A DNA stretch of 64,000 bases from Tritrichomonas musculus (GCA_039105265.1 JAPFFF010000019.1:682001-746000); one strand, 5' to 3'; positions 29,642 through 40,190 are shown, counted from the stretch's first letter. Numbers and translations: made by a program. Notes: generated by a model not told the origin, from the letters alone.

Positions 29642-31099
29642 ATGGCTGATGAAAATCAGCCTTCAGCTCCTTTTTTTACAATTGAATCTCAGACAACTGC
29701 AACGCAAACTCCGATAAATTATTTCTCCGATATCGATTCTCTTAATCCGCCAATTGAATTCGATTTACCTCCTGAATTAGATGGAGACGGTCCAACGCTT
29801 CTTCATCAGTATTATTCAAATACAAAATATTTCATTGATCACACTGATCCAATGACTTTGTCTCCATACAAACAAGAAATATTAACAAAAGTAAAACAGC
29901 ACTCAATTTTTCAATCAAAAATATTTAATTCTTCAAATTTATCTGATTGTGACCTCCCGCCTAATACATTTGATAATCTTTCAGTTTCGTTATATTTGGT
30001 AATTTTTCCTGATCATTTTACATTTTCGACGGCATTCTCAGAAATTGAAAGCGGTGACCTAAATAATAATGCATCCAGAGTTTTATCATATGTATCGCAA
30101 GGCCTTTTACCTCCTAAACTTCTTGAATCATTAAAAGATTTAAATTTAGTTTGGTACGATGGTGGTCTGATTTGTGAAATAAGTGACCAAAGAAAAGCTT
30201 ATAGTCATCCCTTACGTGTACTAATGCGTGTCAACCCAATTGATATTACAAACTACGGATTTGATATAGAACAAGAATATTTATTAAACAGACATCCACT
30301 CCTTTGTCTCGATCCAGATATTCGTGTTTCTAAACTAGCACGAACAATTACTGCAGATAGCCAAAGATGGCAGCCAAATCAAACCACTTCTCAAACACCA
30401 GCTGAATTTCTACAGTCTGAATGTCCATCTATTTTCATTGAACCATTTGAACCCAAGAAACCAAGAAATAGGCCAGAATCTAAGCACTCTGAATCTGAGC
30501 TTCGTAAAATGTTAATGATTAAACTCGGAATTATTAAAGAAGAATTTCCACAAGAGAAAGAAAATTATCACGCTCAAAATCCACAACAAGAAAACCAATC
30601 TCGTCAATCTACGTCACAACCTCCTCCTCCACAAATTATTCAGGAAAGAGATCAGACTCAACTTTCAAATACCTCAGAAATCGCAAACAATTCTATATCA
30701 ATACCATCTTCTTTATTATCAGCGCTTACATCAACTTCTAATTCGGACAGATCTCAAACAGTCCCATCTAACCTCATGCCTCAAGCTATACCTTCACCAG
30801 CGCCAAATAGTAGCCCAGCACCTCTTTCTGGTTTATCATTTAATAATTCAAAAAATGCTATTTCACAGCAAATCGCAAAATTAATAAAACAGCAGCATAT
30901 AGATCCTCTTCATTTGTTAGATTCGCCAATAAATAATGTTAATCTTGATAAAGCACTTAAAGCCATCTCAGCTTCTTCATCAAACCCGGATCTAAAAAGT
31001 GGATCTATCCAAGCAATGAAATCTGATATTAAAAATCAAGTAAGTTCAGCCCCTAATTCGTTACCTAATTCAGATAGCCCAGAGCCCAAGTCATCTTAA
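29642..31099 (+). CDS. SPT20-like SAGA complex subunit
   Basis: 485 residues from ATG 29642 (MADENQPSAPF); the frame is open 14 codons upstream without an ATG. The region about 85-260 matches the Spt20/FAM48 core: SVSLYLVIFPDHFTF, then WYDGGLICEISDQR (Tyr172 onwards), then LCLDPDIRVSKLART (Leu221 onwards), the counterpart of the PLCLDPS-V-RIAN signature. The C-terminal half is Gln/Ser/Pro/Asn-rich and disordered, as in Spt20 of other eukaryotes. Spt20 scaffolds the SAGA histone acetyltransferase coactivator in the nucleus. The next gene begins 135 bp downstream on the same strand. Confidence 0.8.
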   Translation: MADENQPSAPFFTIESQTTATQTPINYFSDIDSLNPPIEFDLPPELDGDGPTLLHQYYSNTKYFIDHTDPMTLSPYKQEILTKVKQHSIFQSKIFNSSNLSDCDLPPNTFDNLSVSLYLVIFPDHFTFSTAFSEIESGDLNNNASRVLSYVSQGLLPPKLLESLKDLNLVWYDGGLICEISDQRKAYSHPLRVLMRVNPIDITNYGFDIEQEYLLNRHPLLCLDPDIRVSKLARTITADSQRWQPNQTTSQTPAEFLQSECPSIFIEPFEPKKPRNRPESKHSESELRKMLMIKLGIIKEEFPQEKENYHAQNPQQENQSRQSTSQPPPPQIIQERDQTQLSNTSEIANNSISIPSSLLSALTSTSNSDRSQTVPSNLMPQAIPSPAPNSSPAPLSGLSFNNSKNAISQQIAKLIKQQHIDPLHLLDSPINNVNLDKALKAISASSSNPDLKSGSIQAMKSDIKNQVSSAPNSLPNSDSPEPKSS

Positions 31100-31204
31100 A
31101 AGAATCTATATATTATGTTGTATATTACTCATTGTTTCTATTTAATTTATTAATAAAAAAATTCGTTTTATAACTTTTTTTTCTCTACAATTTTTTGATA
31201 TATT

Positions 31205-31214
31205 TCATATCACA
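31205..31214 (+). promoter_or_regulatory. Putative initiator pair TCATA/TCACA
   Basis: Two adjacent matches to TCA-Y-W (31205-31209 and 31210-31214) lie 21-30 bases upstream of ATG 31235. Motif match only. Confidence 0.35.
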
Positions 31215-31234
31215 TTTCAGAGAATTTAATATCA

Positions 31235-33112
31235 ATGAACCTTCCTTATCATTTTATTGTGAATGATATTCCTTTTGAATGGCGAGCAGCAATCGATAAA
31301 GTTGAAATACCAGAACGTATTCTTCCAAAAGTTCCCGAAAAATCAGTAGCTCCGCAAAGTCTAACAAGCATTTTAATTGATGATCCAACTTTACACAATG
31401 TTCCAATTGCACTAGATAAAACCGAAATTCTTTTACATTCAGCATCTGTTCTCCAAAGTGAAATTAAAAAATGTCGTCTTACTCTTGAAAGCGCCGAAAA
31501 AAAAAGGAGAGAAGTTGCTTCTAATGCCGAACTAATTCATGGTGAATGTGACTCGCAAATTGCTTCTGAACAAAGGTTAACTATTTTTGTCAAATCGATT
31601 GACTCTATTTTGCATTACTTTGATGATCTTGATAAAATTTCATTAGATTTTAAATCGCCATTGTTTAATGTTTTAAGTCCTGATTTCCCATCAAATCTCC
31701 AAAAAATTGAAGGTGGAATTCGATTTTTCCAAATGAATCAGAATTATAAAGATGCTCAATCTTATTTATATAAATATCAAGCACTTCAATCAAAAGCAAT
31801 TGACGTTATTAGTAACTACATTTCAACGACACTTTCACAAATCACTCACAAACTTTCAATGAACCAAACTAAACTGGATGATAATATATATATTAAATTT
31901 ATAAGTGTGGCACCTTCTATTCGCAGGTTGTTTGTGCTAAGTGAAAAGACTTCTGCATTTGGAACAGTTTTATCTATATATAGAAATTCAAGAATGACTC
32001 TTTTAAAACCTTTTTTGTCTCAACCTATCACTAGTTCAAATGAAATTCGATCACGAGCTTCGACTATATTGACAGTAGCTAGAAAAGAATATGAACTAGC
32101 TCATGAATTCTTTGATTTTAACGGACATCCGCTTTATATCAAATGTTTTTGTGAACTTATTGGTGAAATTGGATCAATTTATCACGATACTTGTTATTCA
32201 TTACTCCTCAAAGTTAATGATATTAAAGATCTATGTAATACGTGTATTGTACTGAAAGGCGATGTCCTACAAGAAGAAATTAGCCGAATTCCAATTGCTG
32301 CAGAAAAATTGCGAACTCATTTTATACGAATTTTAAATGAAACTCAAGAAAGACTTATTTATAGATCAAAAATATTATCAACTGAAATCAAAGGAGATGC
32401 CACCAAAACAGTTGAGCTTTTATCTCTTTTATATTATGCACTTCCTCGTGAATCATTTGGTGAATGTGCTTATACCTTGATAAAAAATTGTTTAAATGGA
32501 TTAGACGAATTATCAAAGAAAAAATATGGAAACGCGCCAACTTCTACAATAGAAAGAGACTCTTTTTTGCTTGGAAATCTTTTAATATTGCACGATAGAA
32601 TAAAAAATTTTGATTGCCAAATTGTTGGTAAAAATCAATCTGTTGATATAGAACCGCTTTCTGAATTTCTTTGGAGAGTTCTACATTTTGACATGGATTT
32701 TTTAAAGAACAGATTAGAAATGTCAAGAATATCTAATCCTTACATAGACAGTAGAAAAGAGTTGGACAGTGCTACATCAATCAGCTTTCATTCGCTTACA
32801 GATTCTGCAGCAAATATTCTTTTTTCGCCACTATTAAATATTCAACAAAAGAAAATAAATGATAAAAAGCAAATTTTGAACGAAATCAATAAAGTTGAAA
32901 AAGAATTTGATGCAAATGTTAAGCAAAAAATTACAAGTGTAATAGATGGCCAAATAAAGCCAAAGGCGTATAAAGATGCTGTTATAGATGTCCTACGCTC
33001 TCATCTCAAGCAAGTTGTTCTTGATGTTATATCATCTATTGAAAATATTGATGATGAAACCCAAGAATCTTTTAATCATTTAATCCAAAAAGTTTCCCAA
33101 ATTTCTATTTGA
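31235..33112 (+). CDS. COG3: Conserved oligomeric Golgi complex subunit 3 (COG3/Sec34)-like
   Basis: 625 residues starting at the first ATG. An N-terminal tether helix region (about 70-125, EIKKCRLTLESAEKKRREVA) leads into the Sec34 core. In the core, IRFFQMNQNYKDAQSYLYKY (Arg163-Phe164 onwards) and LQSKAIDVISNYI match the COG3 pattern FFxxHPxYKDsxxYLxKFRQLQsRAL, followed by YIKFISVAPSIRRL. The remainder is helical. COG3 belongs to lobe A of the COG tether, which guides retrograde vesicles to Golgi cisternae together with Rabs. At 625 residues it is shorter than animal COG3 (about 830), mainly at the C-terminus. Confidence 0.85.
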   Translation: MNLPYHFIVNDIPFEWRAAIDKVEIPERILPKVPEKSVAPQSLTSILIDDPTLHNVPIALDKTEILLHSASVLQSEIKKCRLTLESAEKKRREVASNAELIHGECDSQIASEQRLTIFVKSIDSILHYFDDLDKISLDFKSPLFNVLSPDFPSNLQKIEGGIRFFQMNQNYKDAQSYLYKYQALQSKAIDVISNYISTTLSQITHKLSMNQTKLDDNIYIKFISVAPSIRRLFVLSEKTSAFGTVLSIYRNSRMTLLKPFLSQPITSSNEIRSRASTILTVARKEYELAHEFFDFNGHPLYIKCFCELIGEIGSIYHDTCYSLLLKVNDIKDLCNTCIVLKGDVLQEEISRIPIAAEKLRTHFIRILNETQERLIYRSKILSTEIKGDATKTVELLSLLYYALPRESFGECAYTLIKNCLNGLDELSKKKYGNAPTSTIERDSFLLGNLLILHDRIKNFDCQIVGKNQSVDIEPLSEFLWRVLHFDMDFLKNRLEMSRISNPYIDSRKELDSATSISFHSLTDSAANILFSPLLNIQQKKINDKKQILNEINKVEKEFDANVKQKITSVIDGQIKPKAYKDAVIDVLRSHLKQVVLDVISSIENIDDETQESFNHLIQKVSQISI

Positions 33113-33696
33113 TATGTAATATTGAATTTCAACCCTATTTTGTAATTTATTGTAAAATTATAGAAATTTATTTTAAATTTTAAAATATTATTTTAAATTA
33201 TTTATTTTGAAAATACGGCCAAATGCATCGATATTTCAGTTTGGTTATTGATATTTTTTTCTTTTGTTTTTATTGTGGTCGTTTCACTATAAATTTTTTT
33301 TTACATATCTTCTTGAAATCCAGAACTTTTTGATAAGAAAACTCAATTTAAAATTTGAGTAAAATTAATTTGACAATTGATAGTCAAATTTATTAATTTA
33401 AATTTTATTAATTAATTATTTGATATTATGTTGCTAAAATGATAAAAATTTAGAATGTCAAGAAAAAAGTTCAGAAATTTTGAATTAAATTTAATCGTAT
33501 ATGCTTAAATAATTGAAGTTAAAACGATAAAAGCAAATTCAATTTTTTCCGATTATATTGAATAATTGAAAAAATTAATTGATTTTTAATGAAATAAATT
33601 AAATAATTGTCACAAAAATTGTTAATGTTTTTTATAAAATTCATAGAATAAAATTCTATTATCTCAATTCTTTATATACCGATAAAATTTAAAAAA
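33113..33696. other. Intergenic spacer
   Basis: 584 bp of very AT-rich sequence between same-strand genes; no gene, RNA or clear repeat. Confidence 0.6.
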
Positions 33697-34566
33697 ATGG
33701 GTTGTGAGCACTCTGATAATTCAACCCCTTCCGAAATTGCAGCTTATTACGAAACAGAAGAAAGTCTTACGCTTATCGATAAATTCCGTACAAAAACTGA
33801 TGATACACTTATAGTGCGACCGAAAAATAGAATGAGATCAAAGGATTCTACTTACAATGGACTTTTTCAAAAAATAAATCCATCTAAAATTAGTTTTTCA
33901 AAGCAACTTGAATTTCGTGCCTATATTCCGAGTTGGGCATTTTTTATCAAAACAATTTTGTTAAAAATTGGAACATTTTCTCCGTATCGTATTTATATAT
34001 ATGGGTATTGTCAATCTGAATGGACATTGATTATTCATTATGAACAAAAAGAAGATAATACAACAGTTAATTTCACGCTATTCACAGAAAAAAGTATGAA
34101 AGAGGGAAGTATTAATAAATTATATAGTGCTATTGGTGTAAGAATGTATGCTCCTAATCAGGATCATTTTGTTGTTGAAAAGTTTCATCTTTTTGGGCAG
34201 CTATTACATAATTCATGCAGAATATCGCCAGAAATTTTATCAATGCCTATGGGCCATAAAGAAGAATCTACAGATGAAGGTTATGACAGTGATCCTCATG
34301 AACGTAACGAAAAGAAATTAGTAGAAGTTTGTGATAAGTGTCGGCTAACCTGTCTTGCTTGTAAACAAGATATTGATATTATTAATCCTGGAAGACGTGG
34401 ATATTATTGTTCTGCTTGTTGGAAAAGTGAATACAATCATATTTGCCCTCTTTGTGGAATTAAAATGGATCACAAAAACCCTGGCCGTTTGTGCCAGGAA
34501 TGTACTGAAAAAAGTATTGGTGTTACAGAATGCGCGAATTGCCGCAAAGAGTTGCCTATATCTTAG
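33697..34566 (+). CDS. Hypothetical protein with N-myristoylation-type start and C-terminal zinc-binding cysteines
   Basis: 289 residues. MGCEHSDN matches a myristoylation start (Gly2) with an adjacent Cys3 that could be palmitoylated, so membrane attachment is likely. About 65-195 is a beta-rich, aromatic middle region without a recognised family. The last 80 residues hold regularly spaced cysteine pairs (CDKC, CLAC, CSAC, CPLC, CQEC, CANC), suggesting two or three zinc ribbons of RING/LIM-like style. NPGRRGYYCSAC and NPGRLCQEC are evidently repeated units. Function unknown; a membrane-tethered zinc-finger adaptor or E3-like protein is an inference. Confidence 0.88.
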   Translation: MGCEHSDNSTPSEIAAYYETEESLTLIDKFRTKTDDTLIVRPKNRMRSKDSTYNGLFQKINPSKISFSKQLEFRAYIPSWAFFIKTILLKIGTFSPYRIYIYGYCQSEWTLIIHYEQKEDNTTVNFTLFTEKSMKEGSINKLYSAIGVRMYAPNQDHFVVEKFHLFGQLLHNSCRISPEILSMPMGHKEESTDEGYDSDPHERNEKKLVEVCDKCRLTCLACKQDIDIINPGRRGYYCSACWKSEYNHICPLCGIKMDHKNPGRLCQECTEKSIGVTECANCRKELPIS

Positions 34567-34859
34567 TATTTATTTGAATATAATATGAATTTGTTAAATG
34601 AAATTAGATGTAATAATTTATTTATAATTATATTTTTCTCATCTTTCCTATCAAATTTATTAAATTAATCTTCATCAAAGTATTTAAAGCAGAACTGATT
34701 TATGTCTGATAATTAATCAGTGCTTATCTCGAAAATATTTTTAGGATTTAATTAAAAATACGAATATCATATTAAATATTAAAAAAAGTTTAGCAATTAG
34801 GTTGTAATATTAAATGGTCTTTAAAAAAAAGTTATTGCTATTAAGTTGTAAATAATATT

Positions 34860-35966
34860 TTATTGATTTGTTGGGGACATAAAGCCAACAGATTCACGTA
34901 TTGGGTGATTTTCTGGTTGTTGGAAAGCGCATCTTACAGGATCCATTGTTTCATCTACAATAAAAGCGAGGCTTGATTTAAGAGTCTTTTTATCCATGGT
35001 TGGGAAGTCATCAATGATTTGTTGGACTGATGTGTATTGTTTTCCATTGATATCTAATGCTCCATGGAATGGTAAAAGAAGAAATGAAATGTATTGGAAA
35101 ACAGGGTTTCCGTTGATATCGTCGGTACAAAAAGCTCCATTAGATTTCTGACCAACAACTTGTTTGTTGTCTTCAAAGAAATAATTATTCTTTGGATCTG
35201 GTTTAACTGGATTTGTATTCTTTAAGTTAATGATTTGTGGCAAAGGTATGACTACAGGTGCTGTTTCAGCATTAAGAGTTTTGAGAATATCCAATTGGCC
35301 AGCAAGGTTTTCTGGACAAATTACAATATCTGCATTCAAGAATTGTATTTCGGTTGCATGCATGCAAGGAGCTATGAGTTGAGAAGCTGAAAGAACTTTA
35401 TTCTTAGGTGGTGGTGGAATTTTTGATTTAACATCATTAATTGAAAGGCATGTTGAATTAGAAACCATTTGGTAGAATAAGTCATAGTTATTTAATGAAA
35501 ATTCGCTGGATTTGATAACTTGAGTATGAGGACCTAAAACGCCAAGAACTTCAAAAACTTTCATTGCATATTCGGTTGATTTCTTAATACAATCTCTTCT
35601 TATTTCTTTTTCTTCCTGAGCTGTCATTTTAACTTTTTTGGCCTTTTTATCTTTTTTCCCTTTTCCACCTTGATTTTCATCTTCTTCTTTGGGCTTTGGT
35701 TTTGGTAAGTCGGCATCTTTGAAAAACATATCTTGAGAAGAACGAACGTCTGCTATAAAAAGAATATATTTACCACCACATTCATTAACGACTTTTGATG
35801 CAATGGCATAACGAAGTGCGTGAGCAAGTGTTAAATGTCCATTTGGTTCGAAAGAATGAAAAACTGTAAATTCTGGCTTAGCAGTAAGTTTGGCTTTCAA
35901 ACTTTCAGCAATTGATTGATCTACTGAAAGTGCAAGAAGTTTAGATAATTTTGTATCTACGTCCAT
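34860..35966 (-). CDS. Tyrosyl-tRNA-synthetase-like protein, signature motifs altered
   Basis: 368 residues from ATG at 35966. The fold order matches archaeal/eukaryotic TyrRS: FEPNGHLTLAHALRY in place of the FEPTGKPHIAYFVP HIGH-type segment, GGKYILFIADVRS for the VTILFADLHAYL strand, VIKSSEFSLNNYDLFYQMV, VLSASQLIAPCMHA and LNADIVICPENLAGQLDIL for the QFGGIDQRK region. The C-terminal TLKSSLAFIVDETMDPVR matches DLKKSLxxALNxxLDPIR. The KMSKS loop is replaced by GQKSNGAF, and the HIGH His is displaced. A Lys-rich insert (about 95-120) is extra. Probably a catalytically impaired paralog with another role. Confidence 0.85.
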   Translation of the reverse strand: MDVDTKLSKLLALSVDQSIAESLKAKLTAKPEFTVFHSFEPNGHLTLAHALRYAIASKVVNECGGKYILFIADVRSSQDMFFKDADLPKPKPKEEDENQGGKGKKDKKAKKVKMTAQEEKEIRRDCIKKSTEYAMKVFEVLGVLGPHTQVIKSSEFSLNNYDLFYQMVSNSTCLSINDVKSKIPPPPKNKVLSASQLIAPCMHATEIQFLNADIVICPENLAGQLDILKTLNAETAPVVIPLPQIINLKNTNPVKPDPKNNYFFEDNKQVVGQKSNGAFCTDDINGNPVFQYISFLLLPFHGALDINGKQYTSVQQIIDDFPTMDKKTLKSSLAFIVDETMDPVRCAFQQPENHPIRESVGFMSPTNQ

Positions 35967-37479
35967 AACTATCTGAAAAAAAAAATGAAGAAAATTCTCG
36001 AAATTTTACCGATCGACCATCAGTCAAATTCAATAAAAATTTTTCAATAAATGGTTACATTTTATGTGAATTTTTCTATACTAATCATACCAAAAAAAAT
36101 ATATAATCATTAAACTGTGTCATGTTATTTACAAATAGAAGTATGTTTTTTCTGTCAAGTAAATTCTGATCTTACTTTTTTATTTAGTTATTTTTTTCAA
36201 TCAATATTGTGTTAAAGTAATGAATAAGAAGATAGTTAATATTAAATCCAATTCCTATTTAAGATAGATGATCATTTGATTTAGGTAATAAATAATAAGA
36301 TGTTTTTAAGAAGATAAAAAACTTAAAAATATTGTGTTTTAAATAAGTACATTTTTCAGAAGTTTACGAAGTATTTTTGAGAAATTAAAATCATAAAAAT
36401 TGAATTGATTATTGAAAAAGTTTGACTTTTTCTATTGTTGTAATATATAATGATTTTTTGTTTCATTTTTTTTTTAAAATCACATATGATGAGATAACAA
36501 CTGTAACAGCTTATTATCTAGGTGATGAATGATCGTACTTCTTCAGTAGTTGTTGCAGTTGATGGTTCATTTGTGGTTGCAATAGAAAAATGCATCAGTA
36601 AAGCTGATGATTTACCAAATAATGTGGTTATTGTTGTTAAAACAAGTCATGATGGTCATTTAACGAAAGACAGTATATGAGCTGTCTTGCTGTTAATGGT
36701 AAAATAATACGTTATACATTAACACTTGATGGATAAATATAAAAATTGTATTGTTTTTACAAATGATCATAATTCGTCTATCAAATAAAAAATACAACTA
36801 TCTAAATTTCATAAGATGAAGGTATAAACTGGTAGGTTATAAAAGTAATTCATTCATATAGTAGTGATTCAAGCAATGTTTGGTGTTCAGCTCTTTGTAT
36901 TATGCTTAATGGAACTTTAACCGTATATTATGAAGTAGTTGTCGTATTAATTTCGCCAGAATGGATCTAATTTTTTGTATTTATTATGAAGTATGGTGGT
37001 ATTGGTAAATATATTTGGCCAAATATAGATAAAAAAAGAAATAAATGCAGCCAAAAATTCAAGAATTGAATTAATTATTGAACTTTTATTTATCATTTTC
37101 CAATTTTTTGTATTTATTTGAGGTGGAAAAAAATAAAGATATATTCTAATAAAAGATATATTCTAATAAATGTAAATATAGTAACTTACTATAAAAATTT
37201 TAAATTTATTAACTCAGAGGTGGGGCTAGAAAAAAAAAAAAGTACAAGATTAAAATCGAACCAAGAGAGTTTGAAAAAAACTGTTTTTGCACTCATTGGT
37301 GATATTAGGGTCATCTTTGTCCAAGGACCATGCTAAATTTCTCTGTATCGTTGGGATGAAAATAGCCGAACATTAACAACGAGGTTAAAATCTCAGCTAA
37401 TAATTGAGAAGGAATTTAATTATTTATTTGATTATGGGAATATAGTTAATACCTAGTTGTCATTAATTTCAAAATATCT
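35967..37479. other. Start of decayed, repeat-bearing island
   Basis: About 1.5 kb with no intact gene. The first 550 bp are plain AT-rich sequence. From about 36,525 onward, short stretches have coding-like composition (see separate entry). The region ends at the target duplication of the MULE transposon. Confidence 0.55.
36525..36962 (+). pseudogene. Coding fossil of unknown family
   Basis: Two coding-like stretches lie here on the plus strand: one beginning MNDRTSSVVVAVDGSF near 36525 and one containing NVWCSALCIMLNGTLTVYY near 36,875. Both have base usage like neighbouring genes, but no complete frame remains. The family is not recognised. It is treated as a fossil, in the same decayed island as the transposon. 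Confidence 0.4.
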
Positions 37480-37488
37480 CAGTCAATA
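37480..37488 (+). repeat. Target-site duplication, left copy (CAGTCAATA)
   Basis: Nine bases identical to 40250-40258 and immediately outside the MULE terminal repeat. A 9-bp duplication is characteristic of Mutator-like insertions. Confidence 0.9.
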
Positions 37489-37547
37489 GAGTGAGGAGAA
37501 AAATAGCCCCCGGCAAAAAAGCCGGTGATTTTTATATCAAATTTCAT
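37489..37547 (+). repeat. MULE terminal inverted repeat, left
   Basis: Matches the reverse complement of 40191-40249 at about 55 of 59 positions. Starts GAGTGAGGAGAAAAAT. Confidence 0.9.
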
Positions 37548-37722
37548 GAAATGTTACTTAAAATCACCGGCAAAAAAGCCGGTAATTTTCATTTTTTTCG
37601 TATGATAAAATATAAAATTCAATAATATCAGAATAAAATTCAATAATAGCAAAATAATTTGAGAACAAAATATTAATAAATTGATAAAAAAAACAAAAAT
37701 ATTAAAGAATTAAATTAAACAT

Positions 37723-38060
37723 TTAAGGGACCACTATCAAATTCTATGTTAAAAATTCTATGAGTTATCACAAAATTAATTGACTTAAAAAAAATTATTT
37801 CTTGAGTATTTTTGCTATATTTTGGTATATATAAATTATATAAATTACATATCATTTATTTCTATTCTTCTTTTAAGCCTATTCCCTTTTTTCAATAAAA
37901 ATTTAAAAGTTGAAAGGAGTAAAAATTTTACAAAAATGATCGGAATGGTGAAATTTTAAAGTTTTAAACTTTTTCCGAGATAACAACTATTGAATTTTCT
38001 TTTCTATGAGTTTTCTCAATATTGAAATGTTTACAAAAAAATATGATAGTGGTCCCTTAA
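37723..38060. mobile_element. Nested MITE-like element with TTAA ends (338 bp)
   Basis: The left end TTAAGGGACCACTATCA (37723-37739) is exactly complementary to the right end (38044-38060), and matching continues to 19 of 20 bases. Both ends carry TTAA, the target site used by piggyBac-type elements; TA-targeting families are an alternative. There is no coding capacity. It lies inside the MULE, just beyond the transposase stop codon. Confidence 0.7.
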
Positions 38061-38075
38061 TTTTTTTGATTTTCA

Positions 38076-40142
38076 TTAAAAATCATCTTCGTTATCTAAA
38101 AAAAAAGAATCATCTTCATTTTCATTAATTTCATAAGTATCTTGATCAGTGTTTTTCAGAACTCCTAGCATTGGTGAAATTATTTTCCAATTTGCATCAA
38201 ACCATTCTAAAAGTTTTTCCTTACTAATGCTTTTATTAACCTTTGGAAGATCATTATTTGTACAAGTTAAATGATCTGCAAGAGCTAAAAGACTTGCTTT
38301 TGTAATTTTATTTCCATCTAAATGCTTTAATATAATATCTCTTTTTTCATCATTTGTTTTCTTTTTTTGATTTATTTCTATAGAACTTAAATGTCTTTTC
38401 TTTTCACTATTTTTGGTTTTTTTAATGTTGAAGAAAGGAAAAACTATTTCTTCTTGAGCTTTGCTCAATAAATCATCAACATTCGCCTTGTATTTTGGCG
38501 AATTTTGATAAAGCCATCTAATTTTGGCAGAAATAATATCTAAATGCTGAGAATTAAAGCCATCTTTAATTTCATCAAGAGGAAGAACATGAAAAGTGTC
38601 GTTTTTCCTTTCAATTAATGGTTCAAACGCTTTTTGATGTGTTGAAACCAGCCACTCGGGAGAAATTAATTTCAGCAAACTTTCGTTATTGAATAATGAT
38701 GAGTTCATTGGATCTGTACCATCATTTCCCGAGTGGCTTTGTTTGATTCTTAAAAGTCTTATTGTGAATGGGCACGGAATTCCGTGAATATCACGGCAAA
38801 GTCCACACCCACATTCTGTTTCGTTTAATGGAAAATGTAGGATTTCATCAAATTTTGTGCTTTTGAATTCACTCTGAATAACCTTATTCAGAATATCATC
38901 AGCATAATATGTTAGAAAACGATCATGTGGATATGTAACAGTAGAGCCTTTTTCAAACCAGCAGGTTGATATAGCAACAAATTGCCTAAGCATTTCTAAA
39001 GCCGAATTTCCATGCTTTTTCATTAATCCATTTAAATTTTCTATTCTTTGCGAAGAGATTATTCCTCTCTTATGAGTCATTGGTTTCGGTGTAAAATAAT
39101 GTGCATATTTACATAAATAAGTAAAACCTTTTGTTTCAATATCTACATATGATTCTTCTTTAATCCAGTTATTTTGAAATTCTTCATATGATATTTCACC
39201 TTTCATGAACAATTGTAAAGAATACCATAAATCTTCTGAAGGAGTGAATTTAATATTTTTTAAATAGTTTTGTTTGAGATGAAAATAACAAAAAACAAAC
39301 GAATAATGATTAAAACTTTCTTTTGCAGCCTTTTGGATGCATTTTGCCATATCTGCAATAATAGTAATATGTTCATCACCAATAACTTTGGAAACAAAGT
39401 TAAATAAATGTGCGTAACCTTGTGTATCTTCTGTTCCGCGAATTATGAGACCAATTGCTTGAGTATTCCACTCTCCATCAACTATTACTCCTGAAATAAA
39501 TCGTAGATTTTCGCATGTAAAAGTGGCGTCAACAATTAGTGGATTGTGATAAAACTGTAATAATTGCGCAGCCCAAGGAGGAAATAATATTAGAGATGCA
39601 ATCATTCCATCAACGAATTCTATTTGAAATTGCCAATTATGTGTGTTTCTTAAATTTTGGCAATAGTCAACTAATTACGATATTGTTGTGGTAGCATCAT
39701 GGAAAAATTCAAGCTTTGCTAATTTTTTGATATATTTTAATTCAGACTTGGAAAAATCATTCCCATTAAAACATTGGATAGCACTTTTTATTTCGCATAA
39801 TGAAGGAAAACGTTCTTTGAATAATGGTAAAATTTGTTTGGCAATAAATTTTGGATTTTTAGTATCTTGTATATTGGATATTATATTTGGACAATTTGCT
39901 TGATGATGTAAACAGGTACTTTGCGAAATTAAATAAAAACCTCGTTGATATTTTGGTGAATCTCTTTGGCTGTAAGTAATTTGAAAAGAACAATTAGTTT
40001 CTTTGCAAAAAATTTTATAATAATTACCATTGTTTCTGATTTTACACTTAATACATTTTCCTCCTGCGATTTTGGAACAGTATTCTTTCATATCTTCTTT
40101 GTTCATGAAATATGTTATAAGAGGCTCTTCGTCTTCTTCCAT
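38076..40142 (-). pseudogene. MULE transposase, interrupted by one in-frame TAA
   Basis: The frame from ATG 40142 reads 155 codons to a TAA at 39677-39675, then continues in the same frame, with no other stop, to 38076. The N-terminal piece has an FLYWCH/WRKY-GCM1-like zinc pattern (CIKCKIRNN, FCKETNCSF, CLHHQANC). The second piece, with an ATG at 39605, holds the MULE catalytic core: Asp in LIVDATFTC, Asp in IIADMAK and Glu in SQRIENLNG. A SWIM-like ECGCGLCRDIHGIPCPF follows, with Phe where the last His is usual. Total length without the stop would be 688 residues. The stop may be a disabling mutation, a read-through site or a sequencing error. Confidence 0.88.
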
Positions 40143-40190
40143 TAGTGTTTTTATGTTTGGTTAATGACATGTGATATGAAAAGAAAATTT

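Noticed and set aside
37118-37336. 72-codon plus-strand frame
   Set aside because: No ATG at its start and low-complexity basic sequence; part of the decayed island at most.
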